Positions 1-8,826 of a stretch of 63,502 nt of DNA are shown here, piece after piece (position 1 is the stretch's first letter; the number at the start of each line of letters is the position of its first letter). The notes beneath the pieces were generated by a model. The model did not search any database, had not been told where the DNA came from, and worked only from the letters and a program-made list of their open reading frames with translations. The stretch is from Planctomycetota bacterium (GTDB taxonomy: Bacteria; Planctomycetota; Phycisphaerae; SM23-33), in the NCBI GenBank assembly GCA_009908915.1, contig JAAAOJ010000012.1:1-63502 (forward strand). The letters are read 5' to 3'. The position numbers and the translations under genes are program-made.

Positions 1-40
1 GCTCGATGCGCTGCGTCAGAAATCGTAACGGATGGGGCAT
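1..40 (-). CDS. Possible 5' end of an unrecognised ORF leaving the left edge
   Basis: An ATG at 40 on the minus strand opens a frame (M-P-H-P-L-R-F-L-T-Q-R-I-E) that stays open to the window edge. Only 13 codons are visible and no convincing ribosome binding site precedes it, so it may equally be chance. No function can be given. Confidence 0.25.
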   Translation of the reverse strand, partial: MPHPLRFLTQRIE

Positions 41-737
41 GATCGCGCTTCCGTCGACGATCTGATCGGACAGCCCTATACTCGAGTTGAAAACGTGCCG
101 AGGAGATCAAGGGAATTCACGAGGCGCCACTGTTGACGTACAGGAAGCCGACCCGGCGTCAAGACGGGTTGTTGATTCACTTCAACGTCACGAAACTGAA
201 GACCGGGATCAAGCGATTCTTTTCTGACCCCTTCGCGGTGAAAACAGACCGGAATACGAACAAGCGGCTTCTGCGAATGCGCGACCGCGCGCCGCAGCGC
301 CCCGTCGTTGCAATCGTTGGGCAACAAGACATGCCGAGAACCGCACCCGCGGGCCAGCCGAACATTCAGTCGAAATCGAGTATTCTGTGGCTCACGCTGC
401 CGCCAAGGCGGCAATGGTCTGGCGATGGTGGTCGGGCCGGGAGTTCCAATCGGTGGGCAGCGAGGGGGAGTTCGCCGGGCGTCCCGCTTCGCTCTTCGGT
501 GCCGCCCAGAGCTTCGCGGCACTGAGTAGCGGACGACCCGTCCGACGGCTTCTGGTAGTTATACCAAGCATACGAAGCTCGATCATGGTGGAGCACTCCC
601 GAAGGGATGCCGCCGGCACGCCTCCGCCATGCTATGTCATGCTATATGCGTTCGTTACACGCAGCGGAGCGGGTGCTACACCGCGCAAGCGCTTATCGTA
701 TTCCGTATGCGTTTTCGGGATTGTCCGGCGGGTCGTT
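41..737. other. Gene-poor 700 bp region
   Basis: No reading frame here looks like protein. I looked on both strands for the conserved cores of tRNA, SRP RNA, RNase P RNA and tmRNA and found none. The region lies between the left-edge ORF and the 3' end of tadA. A short G/C-rich palindrome-rich patch around 580-640 is the only visible structure. Confidence 0.4.
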
Positions 738-1208
738 CTATTTCTTTCCCTTCGCGCGATGCGCGGCGAAGAAGTCGGTCAGCACGCGGCCACACTCCTC
801 GGCCAGAACGCCGGCGGTGACCTCGACGCGGTGGTTGAGTCGGTCGTCATTGCAGAGCTGGTAGAGCGTCTTGACGGCTCCGCCTTTGGGGTCGGCGGCG
901 CCGTAGATCAGCCGAGGTATGCGGGCGAGGACGATGGCCCCGGCGCACATGCAGCAGGGCTCGAGCGTGACGGCCAGCGCGGAGTCTTCCAGGCGCCAGT
1001 CGCCCAGGGCGTCGGCGGCCTGGCGGATGACGAGCATCTCCGCGTGGGCGGTCGGGTCGCCGTCGAGGTGGCGGCGGTTGTGCGCCCGGGCGAGGATGCC
1101 GCCGTCCGGTCCGGCGAGGACGGCGCCGATGGGCACCTCGTCGACCGCGGCGGCCCGTCGCGCCTCGGCGAGGGCGGCTTGCATGAGTTGCTCAGGAGTT
1201 ACCTGCAT
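738..1208 (-). CDS. tadA: tRNA-specific adenosine deaminase TadA
   Basis: TadA deaminates adenosine 34 of tRNA-Arg(ACG) to inosine in the cytoplasm. The protein has the cytidine-deaminase fold signature: H-A-E in the TAHAEM segment for the first zinc ligand and catalytic Glu, and P-C-x-M-C in the LEPCCMCAGA segment for the two Cys ligands. The family-typical GAVLAGPDG and the C-terminal FF..R..K stretch are also present. About 156 residues from the ATG at 1208, which is normal. A TTG six codons upstream (1226) overlaps the stop of the preceding gene and could allow coupled translation, but the ATG fits the family start better. Confidence 0.93.
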   Translation of the reverse strand: MQVTPEQLMQAALAEARRAAAVDEVPIGAVLAGPDGGILARAHNRRHLDGDPTAHAEMLVIRQAADALGDWRLEDSALAVTLEPCCMCAGAIVLARIPRLIYGAADPKGGAVKTLYQLCNDDRLNHRVEVTAGVLAEECGRVLTDFFAAHRAKGKK

Positions 1209-1222
1209 TGGTGCCTGTGACG

Positions 1223-1588
1223 TCAATCCTGAAACCAGTTCTCTTTACGAAGACGTCGTTCAATAACGCCGCTTGGCGACACTTCAAAATACTGAGCCAA
1301 TTCCTTGGCAATTCTCTCGCAACATGCGTCACTGGTTGGTTCTAAACCGTAGCCCATAAGCATTGAGCACGTCTGTTCGTATTTCTCTCGAAGATCATTG
1401 CGAGGAACCAGAACCAGTCCCGCAAATGCGTTCGCATGCCACTCAAACCACGAGTAATCATGTTCAGTCATCCCATCGGCAACAAGAGACTTCCATTCGG
1501 CAATTGTGCTGAAGCATGCGTCACTCAACACCCCAGGATGCAGCCTGACGATATCTTCATAACTGTAATAGGGGACGTCCATGCCCAC
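1223..1588 (-). CDS. Internally deleted ImmA/IrrE-like protein, zinc motif missing
   Basis: The second half matches the C-terminal part of ImmA/IrrE metalloprotease-like proteins: an LHP segment, then S-T-I-A-E-W-K, then E-W-H-A-N-A-F-A-G-L-V-L-V-P-R. In the family these follow the HExxH zinc motif. Here the N-terminal VPYYSYEDI is joined straight to the LHP region, so roughly 75-80 residues including HExxH are absent. Only 121 residues remain. It starts five bases after the HTH gene, as such pairs usually do, and its stop touches tadA. It is either a decayed gene or a peptidase-dead remnant kept with its regulator. Confidence 0.6.
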   Translation of the reverse strand: MGMDVPYYSYEDIVRLHPGVLSDACFSTIAEWKSLVADGMTEHDYSWFEWHANAFAGLVLVPRNDLREKYEQTCSMLMGYGLEPTSDACCERIAKELAQYFEVSPSGVIERRLRKENWFQD

Positions 1589-1593
1589 GGTAC

Positions 1594-1953
1594 TTACCCC
1601 CGTCTGATCTTCTCGGCAAGTTCATCCAGCAACTCCGGCGACACATGCTTAGCTCGCATGGTGCGAAATACCACAGGGAGCTTCTCAACAAGTTCCGCGT
1701 CTTCCATGAGATCTCGGGGCAATTGGCCTTGTTCGGCAGCAGCAAGGTCAAAGAGCTGCAGCCATTCCGTCGAGCCCTCCTTAAGGTCCAGGGCACGGGC
1801 ATATTCTGCAATCTTTTCGTCACGGGGTGGCGGGAAGTGGCCGCGTTCCAGACGGCTGTAGTTGCCTGGATCAAACCCGTTCTGGAGGCAGAACTGGCGT
1901 AATCCGATACGCTGTTCTGTTCTCAACGTCTTGAGATACTCCCCAAATCTCAT
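1594..1953 (-). CDS. XRE-family helix-turn-helix regulator
   Basis: A 119-residue protein with an N-terminal HTH of the Cro/C1 type: FGEYLKTLRTEQRIGLRQFC followed by YSRLERGHFPPP. The C-terminal half is a short acidic tail without recognisable fold. It lies five bases upstream of the ImmA/IrrE-like gene. In intact systems such a regulator represses DNA damage, phage or toxin genes and is cleaved by, or paired with, the ImmA-type partner. The intergenic DNA on its 5' side (1954-2026) is AT-richer than the surroundings and probably holds its promoter. Confidence 0.75.
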   Translation of the reverse strand: MRFGEYLKTLRTEQRIGLRQFCLQNGFDPGNYSRLERGHFPPPRDEKIAEYARALDLKEGSTEWLQLFDLAAAEQGQLPRDLMEDAELVEKLPVVFRTMRAKHVSPELLDELAEKIRRG

Positions 1954-2026
1954 GTCGGACTCCTCTCTCGTATGTGCCAGTGTTGTATGTATTGTACAAC
2001 AACTACATCGGCAGAGTCATGGCAAA

Positions 2027-2980
2027 CTATGACTTTTTTTTGGGGGGGCGGGATTCACGGTCGATCTCCATGAGGATGCGGTCGGCGATGGCGTCGGTCG
2101 CCTCGTCGCCGGCGAGGTCCAGCCAGGTCACTTCCGGCCAGCGTCGCATCCAGGTGCGTTGCTTCTTGGCCAGGCGGCGCGTGTTGATCTTGATCTGCTC
2201 GACGGCCTTCTCGAAGCTGCATCGGCCGGCGAGGTGGTCGATGATCTCTGCGTATCCAACGGCCTGGGCGGCCTGGTCGCTCAGGCCGGCCGGCTCGGCG
2301 AGTAGGCCGCGGACTTCGTCGAGCAGACCCATGTCGACCATGCGTTTGACGCGGGCGTTGATGCGGCGGGACTGGTCGGCCTTGTTGCGTCGCAGGCCAA
2401 TCAAGCGGATGTCGTCGCGCGGTCCGGCCTGGGATTCCCACTGCTGCTGAAGCTCGGAAATCGCCCGGCCGGTCATCTTGTGGACTTCCAGGGCGCGGAT
2501 GATGCGCTTGGCGTCGTTGGGATGGATACGATCGGCCGAGGCGGGATCGATGGCGGCCAGCTCCCGGTGCAACTCGGCCGTGCCCTCGGCCTCCACTCGG
2601 GCCGTCAGGCGGGCGCGGATGGCCTCGTCGGCGCCGCAGCCCTCGAAGAGCCCGTCGCGCACGGCCTTGATATACAGGCTGGTCCCGCCAACGCACAGGG
2701 CCGGGCGGCCGCGGCGACGGATCTCGTCGATGGCGGCCTCGGCGAGGGCCACCCACTGGGCGACACTGGAGGCCTCGGCGGGCTCGACGACGTCGACAGC
2801 GTGGTGGGGGATCTCGGCCCGGGCCTCAGCGGACGGCTTGGCCGTGCCGATGTCCATGCGCCGGTAAACCTTCATCGAGTCGACGCTGATGATCTCCGCC
2901 CCAAGGCGGCGTGCGACCTCCCGGCCGGCCGAGCCTTTTCCGCAGGCGGTGCAACCCAGGATGAAATACGCGCGAATCAT
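2027..2980 (-). CDS. miaA: tRNA dimethylallyltransferase MiaA
   Basis: MiaA transfers a dimethylallyl group from DMAPP to N6 of A37 in tRNAs reading UNN codons. The P-loop is GCTACGKGSAG (Cys replaces the usual Ser or Pro positions in GPTASGKS). It is followed by I-I-S-V-D-S-M-K-V-Y-R-R-M-D-I-G-T-A-K-P, the family signature for substrate binding, and V-G-G-T-S-L-Y-I-K-A. The C-terminal KKQRTWMRRW segment matches the tRNA-binding end. At 317 residues the length is normal. It ends in an odd homopolymer-rich stretch (G7 and T8 on the plus strand near 2035-2048). Confidence 0.95.
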   Translation of the reverse strand: MIRAYFILGCTACGKGSAGREVARRLGAEIISVDSMKVYRRMDIGTAKPSAEARAEIPHHAVDVVEPAEASSVAQWVALAEAAIDEIRRRGRPALCVGGTSLYIKAVRDGLFEGCGADEAIRARLTARVEAEGTAELHRELAAIDPASADRIHPNDAKRIIRALEVHKMTGRAISELQQQWESQAGPRDDIRLIGLRRNKADQSRRINARVKRMVDMGLLDEVRGLLAEPAGLSDQAAQAVGYAEIIDHLAGRCSFEKAVEQIKINTRRLAKKQRTWMRRWPEVTWLDLAGDEATDAIADRILMEIDRESRPPKKKS

Positions 2981-3059
2981 GCCGCCCAGTAGAGCAACTG
3001 CGGCGAGGCCAGGTCAAGCATCGCTGCCGGTGCGGTGGACCAGGGGATAGGCCTTTGGA

Positions 3060-6000
3060 TCAGTAATCTTCCAGCACAGGTGTGTCAACCGCATGTTCTT
3101 CCGCGGGCTTGGCCAGGCCGCCCAGGCCGAACCGGGACGCCACGCGATACAGCATCACGTACAGGGCCGGAACGACCACGAGCGTCAGCACCGTTGCGAA
3201 GCCAAGGCCGAAGACGACCGCCCACGCCATCGAACTCCACCACTGGCTGGAGGAACTTCGCGTGACGAACTCAAAGGTCTTGAAGTTGAAGCTGAAGCCG
3301 GTCGCCATGGGGATCAGGCCGAGGATGGTCGTCGTGGCGGTCAGCAGCACCGGTCGCAGACGCGTCACGCCGGCTTCCCGGGCGGCCGAGAGAAGATCAC
3401 GCCCTCGCCGCTGGAGCTGGCGGGTGTAATCCAGCAGCACGATGGCGTTGTTGACCACCACGCCGGCGAGGCTGATGACGCCCACGCCGGTCATCACCAC
3501 GCCGAAGGGCATCTTAAATAGCAGGAGCCCGACGAAGACGCCGATGGTCGACAGCAGCACCGTAGTCATGATAATCAGCGGGGCCGAGAGCGTGTTGAAC
3601 TGCATGACGAGAATCGCCACGATCAACAGCAGGGCAAAACCGAACGCCTTGCCGAGGAATGCCATCGACTCGTCCTGCTCCTCCTTCTCGCCGGCATACT
3701 CAATGCGATACGCGGCAGGCAGATCCAGACGGGGCGATGTCGACAACACATCGGGCCAGGCCGCTTGAAGAATCAGCAGATTCAGGCGGGCCCGTTCTTC
3801 ACTCGAAAGGCTGTCGATCCCTTTCTTGACGAATGCGTCGCCCTGGGTTCCCAGCGCAAGCGCTGTCGGATCGACTGCTGCAATGAGTTCATCGCTGTCA
3901 AGCACCTTGTTCAACTCGGACGCCATGGTCTGGCGGTCCTTGGTGCTCAGCGAGGCCTTGCTTTCGAGGCGGCGAACGCCGCGACCGGACAGCAACCACC
4001 AGCCCAAGGCATCGTGGACAGCCGCGGCCAATGCCGGATGTCCACGGTCACCTCGCCCATTCATGATCGCCAGTAATGCCGCGGGGTCCTTGATATCGTC
4101 GCCGGCAAACTCCGTGGGGCCGAGCGTATCGAGCCGCGCCATGACGTCTTTCAGCACCTCGGTGCCCAGCCGATTCTCCGCGTCGGCGGTGACGGTCACG
4201 ACGCGATCGCGGTTGATCCGATGGATGTCACCGTAGCCGGGCCGGTAGACCACGCTGCCGACGCTCGAGAGCGGCACGGCTCCGCCGCGCTCGGTGGGCA
4301 CGCGCATGCGGATGACGTCGCCCAACTGGTTGCGGAATTCCTGCGGCACGCGAATGCGGATGTCGTACTCGTCGTTGAACTCGCGGTACGTGCTGACCTT
4401 CGTGCCGAAGATCGCCGTTTTGATGAAGTTCGAAATAACGGCCGGATTCACACCCAGGTCGCCGGCCCGCTGGCGATCGATCGAGAAGATCAACTCGGGC
4501 TTCTCCGTTTCCAGGTCGCTGCGCAGATTGACCAGTCCGGGGACCGTTTCGATCTTCTGCTTCACCGCATCACTCAGTCGGCCGAGGACCTTCATGTCCT
4601 CTCCGATGAGCCGGATGGTCACCGCCGAGCCGGTCGGCGGGCCTTCTTTCTGCCGTTCGACCTTGATGTCGGCCCCCGGGACGTTGGCCAGGGCGTCACG
4701 GATGTCCATCATGACGTCCTCGGACTTCCAGACCTCACCGTTGCGGTCGACGCGATCTTCAAACTCGGGAAAGATGACCTGCACGTTGGCGGTATGCGGT
4801 CCGGCCGAGCCGCCGCCGAATATGTCGAATCCGCCGGCCGAACCGACGTTGGTGACGATGTGTTCGATACGCTTCTCGCCGGACCACGTGGTGCGGAAGG
4901 GTTCGAGGCGTCGCTCAACTTCTCGCGCGATACGGTCGGTCTCTTGGATATTCGTGCCCTGGGCCGTGCGGATGTTCACGATGACCTGGTCCGGGTCGGT
5001 CTCAGGGAACAGCTCGATGCCGGCGCCAAGGCGCGTCTGGAGCAGCACGATGCAGGCCAGCAGCATTACCGCCAGCAGCAGCGTCGTACACGGCTGGTGA
5101 ATCGCCAGGTCCAGCAGCCGCTTGTAGCCGCGGACGAACCGCCCGTCGCTGGTCCGCTCATGCTTGTGCAACGGCGAGGGCTTGGCGACGATGCTGCAGA
5201 TCACCGGGTTGATGATCATCGCGACCACCAGCGAACAGCTCAGCACGGTGATAACCGTTATGGGGATGAAGCTCATGAAGTCGCCCATGACGTCCGGCCA
5301 AAACAGCAGCGGGCTGAAGGCGGCCACCGTCGTCGCCGTCGAGGCGATGACTGGCCAGGCGACTTCGCTCGTACCCTTCATGGCCGCTTCGATCCGTCCG
5401 TAACCGAGTTCCATGTGGCGGTAGATGTTCTCGACGATGACGATGGCGTTATCCACCAGCATGCCCAGGGCCAGAATCAGGCTGAAGAGCACCACCATGT
5501 TCAGCGTCACGCCCAGGGCACTGAGGACGGCAAAGCTCATCAGCATGCTCAGCGGGATGGCGGTCGCGACGATCGCGCTGGACCGCAGGCCCATGAAGGC
5601 CACCAGCACCAGCACCACGAGGATCAGGCCGGAGATGATGCTGTTTTCGAGGTCGCTGACCATCATGGCGATGTCGTCGCTGCGGTCGTCGGTCAGCTCG
5701 ATCTGCACGCCGGCGGGCAGTTGTTTTTCGGCCTCGACGAGGATGGGCTTGACGTAGGCGGCGATCTCGGGCACGTTCGCGCCGATGCGTTTCTTGACGG
5801 CCACGGTGATGCTGTTGCGGCCGTCCAAGCGCGAGTAGGTCTGGCGGTCCTTGAAGGTGTCCTCGACCGTGCCGACGTCGCTGAGGTAGATCGTCCTGCC
5901 GTTCCGCACGGCCACCGGGAGGTAGAAGATTTCCCTGGGGTCTTTGAACTCCTCCTGCACGCGGACGTTGAACTTAATGCCGGAGGTCTCCAGGCCGCCG

Positions 6001-6650
6001 GCCGACTGGTTGACGTTTTGTGACGGCACGAGGGCCAGCAGTTCCTGCAGGCTGAGGTTGTACTCGGCCAGGCGATCCGGGTCGATCTCCACGATGATTT
6101 CGCGCTGCAGGGCACCGAGCACGTCGACGTCCAGCACGCCGGGGACGCCTGTCACTTCGTCCTCGAGATCCTCGGCGATCACCTTCAGCCGCACCGGCGA
6201 GACGTTGCCGCTGAGGTTGATGAGCATGATCGGAAACTCCGAGACGTTGATTTCGCTGATGACGGGTTCGACCGGTTCGTCGGTGTTACTAGGCAGCTCG
6301 GGCTTGGCGAGGTCGACCTTGTCCTTGACGCGCTGGAGGGCGTCGTCGATGTCGACGTCGGACTCGAACTCCACCTGGATGAGCGACAGGCCCTCCGTGC
6401 TGGTCGAGTTGATCTCCTTCATGCCCTTTAGGCCGGTGAGCTTCTGCTCGATTTCGTTGGTGATGGTGCTTTCGATGTCCTCCGGCGAGACGCCGACGTG
6501 GGCGGTCGTGATGAGGACCATCGGCAGGGTCACGTCGGGGGTCGATTCGCGAGGCAGCTCGGCATAGCTGACGATGCCCGCGATGATGATGAGCAGGACA
6601 AAGACCAGTATCGTCGTGCGGTTTTTGATGGCAGCGTCGGAGATAATCAC
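3060..6650 (-). CDS. RND-family efflux transporter, inner-membrane pump
   Basis: A proton-driven RND exporter that would work with the membrane fusion protein encoded just upstream and an outer-membrane channel not in this window. Transmembrane segment 1 starts at residue 13. Helix 4 carries G-M-L-V-D-N-A-I-V-I-V-E-N-I, so the proton-relay pair is Asp-Asn rather than Asp-Asp. The second half has the matching V-V-N-N-A-I-V-L-L-D-Y helix. At 1196 residues it is about 150 longer than usual. The excess is a soluble helical insertion at roughly residues 843-975, in the second periplasmic loop just before helix 8. The start overlaps the fusion-protein stop by four bases. Confidence 0.92.
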   Translation of the reverse strand: MIISDAAIKNRTTILVFVLLIIIAGIVSYAELPRESTPDVTLPMVLITTAHVGVSPEDIESTITNEIEQKLTGLKGMKEINSTSTEGLSLIQVEFESDVDIDDALQRVKDKVDLAKPELPSNTDEPVEPVISEINVSEFPIMLINLSGNVSPVRLKVIAEDLEDEVTGVPGVLDVDVLGALQREIIVEIDPDRLAEYNLSLQELLALVPSQNVNQSAGGLETSGIKFNVRVQEEFKDPREIFYLPVAVRNGRTIYLSDVGTVEDTFKDRQTYSRLDGRNSITVAVKKRIGANVPEIAAYVKPILVEAEKQLPAGVQIELTDDRSDDIAMMVSDLENSIISGLILVVLVLVAFMGLRSSAIVATAIPLSMLMSFAVLSALGVTLNMVVLFSLILALGMLVDNAIVIVENIYRHMELGYGRIEAAMKGTSEVAWPVIASTATTVAAFSPLLFWPDVMGDFMSFIPITVITVLSCSLVVAMIINPVICSIVAKPSPLHKHERTSDGRFVRGYKRLLDLAIHQPCTTLLLAVMLLACIVLLQTRLGAGIELFPETDPDQVIVNIRTAQGTNIQETDRIAREVERRLEPFRTTWSGEKRIEHIVTNVGSAGGFDIFGGGSAGPHTANVQVIFPEFEDRVDRNGEVWKSEDVMMDIRDALANVPGADIKVERQKEGPPTGSAVTIRLIGEDMKVLGRLSDAVKQKIETVPGLVNLRSDLETEKPELIFSIDRQRAGDLGVNPAVISNFIKTAIFGTKVSTYREFNDEYDIRIRVPQEFRNQLGDVIRMRVPTERGGAVPLSSVGSVVYRPGYGDIHRINRDRVVTVTADAENRLGTEVLKDVMARLDTLGPTEFAGDDIKDPAALLAIMNGRGDRGHPALAAAVHDALGWWLLSGRGVRRLESKASLSTKDRQTMASELNKVLDSDELIAAVDPTALALGTQGDAFVKKGIDSLSSEERARLNLLILQAAWPDVLSTSPRLDLPAAYRIEYAGEKEEQDESMAFLGKAFGFALLLIVAILVMQFNTLSAPLIIMTTVLLSTIGVFVGLLLFKMPFGVVMTGVGVISLAGVVVNNAIVLLDYTRQLQRRGRDLLSAAREAGVTRLRPVLLTATTTILGLIPMATGFSFNFKTFEFVTRSSSSQWWSSMAWAVVFGLGFATVLTLVVVPALYVMLYRVASRFGLGGLAKPAEEHAVDTPVLEDY

Positions 6651-8023
6651 GGGGCCTGCTCCGGCTGGCTGGCCTCGGGGGCGGCTTGCTCGGTTGGCGT
6701 ATCAGCGTCGGCGGCATCGTCGCCGTTGAGCGGGCCGGGCTTGCCTTGCAGATCGACAATGTCCACCGGCTGGCCGGGCCCGACGCGGGCAGGCTGGAGA
6801 ATGAGCGTCTCACCCGCCGCCAGGCCGGCTGTCTCGCCGTCGGCCTCGGCCAGTGCGGTCTGCTCGGCCGTCGGCGGCAGAAGGCGGACAACCTCGTTTT
6901 GGAGCATCCGCTGATCAAGATGGATACGTCGTCGCTCGGCCTTGCCCTCGACCGCCACATACGCCACGTAGCCACGTTCCAGCGGGATCACCGCCCGGAC
7001 GGGGATCATCAACGGGTTGCGCAGGATCCGTCGGACCATGCGCACCCGGACGATGTCGCTGTCGCGAAGGCGTCGCGTGCCGTTGGTCTCGGGGTTCGGC
7101 ACGGTCAACTCCACGCGCGTCGTCAGCGTCAGCGGGTCGGCCGTCGCGCTGATGTAGGTGATGCGCCCATCGAGTGTCTCCTTGCCTGCCGGCCCGTGCA
7201 GGATGGTTTGCCTCTCGCCAATGCCAAAGAAGCGAATGTCTTTCTCCGGCACCGAGACGACCACGACGGCGGGGTCGGCATCGACGATTTCGGCGGCGAC
7301 CATGCCCGGCTGAACGTACTCGCCGATCTCCACCGGCAGGCGGTTGAGCACGCCGTCGATGGGGGCTCGCACGCACGCCCGGTCGAGGTTCGCCTGGGCG
7401 CGGGCGAGATTGGCCTTGGCCACCTTGTACTTCATCAGGATCTGGTCGACTTCAAGCGTCGTCGCCACGCCCTGCTCGTAGCTCTCCTTGATGCGTCGGA
7501 CGTCATCGGTGAGGAACTCGAACTCCGCCTGGGCGGCGTCGCGGGCGGCTTTCAGCAGGTCCTTGTTCAGCAGCAGGATCGGCTGGCCCTCGCGAACGAC
7601 GTCGCCCTCTTCCAGCGGGGGCGCATTGGTCTCCACGAGTTGGCCGTCCTCGAAACGGTCATCGCGGCCGGCGTAGGCGTCGACCCGGGCTGCCACCTCG
7701 GCCGCCACCCGCACGACGCGGTTGTTCTCCACCTTGCCGGTGATCTCGAAGCTGTCGACCACCTGCTCCCGTGGCCGCAGCACCAAGCCTTCAACCGCGC
7801 GCGGCGGGATCGGAATCGGCTCGCCGGGCCCGGCCTCACCCGGCAGGACCACGCCGAGCACCATCACCAGCAGCCCTCCGCCGCCGAGGATGCTCGATTG
7901 CACCCGATGGGCCAGCACCCAGGCTATTATCCGTCGCCAGAGCGGCTCGCGGCGGGCGTCATAGGCGTTGCCGTCGCTCGCAGCGTGGTCGTTCTGTTCT
8001 TCATCGCGTACGTCCTGAATCAT
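6647..8023 (-). CDS. RND efflux membrane fusion (periplasmic adaptor) protein
   Basis: Adaptor linking the RND pump to the outer-membrane channel. One membrane anchor lies at about residues 38-62 (SSILGGGGLLVMVLGVVLPG). It is followed by the first barrel-sandwich half (RVAAEVAARVDAY, EGDVVREGQPIL), a coiled-coil hairpin (around 160-215), the second half (VRAPIDGVLNRLPVEIGEYV), and beta-barrel and membrane-proximal domains. A low-complexity Pro/Ala/Glu tail closes the 458-residue protein. It overlaps its neighbours on both sides by four bases, so tetR, adaptor and pump form one operon. Confidence 0.92.
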   Translation of the reverse strand: MIQDVRDEEQNDHAASDGNAYDARREPLWRRIIAWVLAHRVQSSILGGGGLLVMVLGVVLPGEAGPGEPIPIPPRAVEGLVLRPREQVVDSFEITGKVENNRVVRVAAEVAARVDAYAGRDDRFEDGQLVETNAPPLEEGDVVREGQPILLLNKDLLKAARDAAQAEFEFLTDDVRRIKESYEQGVATTLEVDQILMKYKVAKANLARAQANLDRACVRAPIDGVLNRLPVEIGEYVQPGMVAAEIVDADPAVVVVSVPEKDIRFFGIGERQTILHGPAGKETLDGRITYISATADPLTLTTRVELTVPNPETNGTRRLRDSDIVRVRMVRRILRNPLMIPVRAVIPLERGYVAYVAVEGKAERRRIHLDQRMLQNEVVRLLPPTAEQTALAEADGETAGLAAGETLILQPARVGPGQPVDIVDLQGKPGPLNGDDAADADTPTEQAAPEASQPEQAP

Positions 8024-8712
8024 GCGTCTGCATCCTTTGTATCCCCGCCGGTCGGGGTGTTCTCCGCAAGCGGCTCCGGCTCGACGCCCAGCGCCCGCAG
8101 CATGCCGCGCTTGATCGTGGCCAGTGTCTTCGCGTCCATTTTTACACTGAGGCCCATCATGCTGTGCAGGCCGATGCCGTCAAATAACGCCAGTACGACC
8201 GATGCGGCCATCGACGGGCCATACACCAGGTCGAACTCGCCACTGGATTGGCCCTGCTTGAATATCTGCGTCATCCGCTGGCGGTAGCGCCCGTACATAT
8301 CCTGAAGCGTCTGCGTGAACGTGCCGTCTTCTTCCTCGGCCGCCGCCGTCGACCAGAACTCCAGCACCAGTCGCCCCAGATCGTCGTAGCGACTGAACTG
8401 CTCGAACCAGTAACCGAGGACCGCTTCGAGCTTCTCGCGGGCCGTACCCGGCTGGGCGATGACGCCGTCGATGGTCGCTTCGTCTTCGGCCACCGATGAA
8501 AGGAACAACTGCGTGAAGAGGTCCTGCTTGCTCCTGAAGTAGTTGTAGAGCGTGCCCTTGGAGACGGCTGCCCGCTTGGCGATCTCGTCGCACGTCGCGG
8601 TTGCGTAACCGCGATCGGCAAAGACATCTGCCGCCGCATCCAGAATCGCCAGCCGGCGGTTCTGTTTCTTGTCGTCGGTTGGTTCTTCCATGTCTATCTG
8701 TCCACTGATCAA
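8020..8712 (-). CDS. TetR-family repressor of the efflux operon
   Basis: A 230-residue regulator with the N-terminal TetR HTH: ILDAAADVFADRGYATAT, then ISKRAAVSKGTLYNYFRSK-like (K-R-A-A-V-S-K-G-T-L-Y-N-Y-F). The C-terminal half is the variable all-helical ligand domain. The ATG at 8712 or the Met six codons later could start it. It is the first gene of the operon. A perfect 8-bp inverted repeat lies 26 bases upstream, directly beside a good -10 box. By analogy with AcrR/QacR-type systems it probably represses itself and the pump until a pump substrate binds. Confidence 0.92.
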   Translation of the reverse strand: MISGQIDMEEPTDDKKQNRRLAILDAAADVFADRGYATATCDEIAKRAAVSKGTLYNYFRSKQDLFTQLFLSSVAEDEATIDGVIAQPGTAREKLEAVLGYWFEQFSRYDDLGRLVLEFWSTAAAEEEDGTFTQTLQDMYGRYRQRMTQIFKQGQSSGEFDLVYGPSMAASVVLALFDGIGLHSMMGLSVKMDAKTLATIKRGMLRALGVEPEPLAENTPTGGDTKDADA

Positions 8713-8737
8713 CGAGTTAAAGGTTCCTCACCGGGAA

Positions 8738-8755
8738 TGACTGACTGGTCAGTCA
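8738..8755. promoter_or_regulatory. Inverted-repeat operator, probably for the TetR protein
   Basis: The arms TGACTGAC and GTCAGTCA are perfect reverse complements separated by two bases (TG). The site starts nine bases downstream of the -10 box, over the likely transcription start, which is the standard position for TetR-family repression. Confidence 0.85.
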
Positions 8756-8763
8756 CTTGTTGT

Positions 8764-8791
8764 ATTATAGTGTCCATCGGCCGATGGGCAA
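8764..8791 (-). promoter_or_regulatory. Promoter of the tetR-efflux operon
   Basis: On the minus strand a perfect -10 box TATAAT (8764-8769) is preceded, after 16 bases, by TTGCCC (8786-8791), a four-of-six match to the -35 consensus. Transcription would start near 8757, inside or at the edge of the operator. Confidence 0.75.
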
Positions 8792-8826
8792 CTTGAATTG
8801 AGACGAATATGAATGGCCTCGATGCA

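Noticed and set aside
1..737. Possible SRP, RNase P or tmRNA gene upstream of tadA
   Set aside because: None of the conserved sequence cores of these RNAs was found on either strand.
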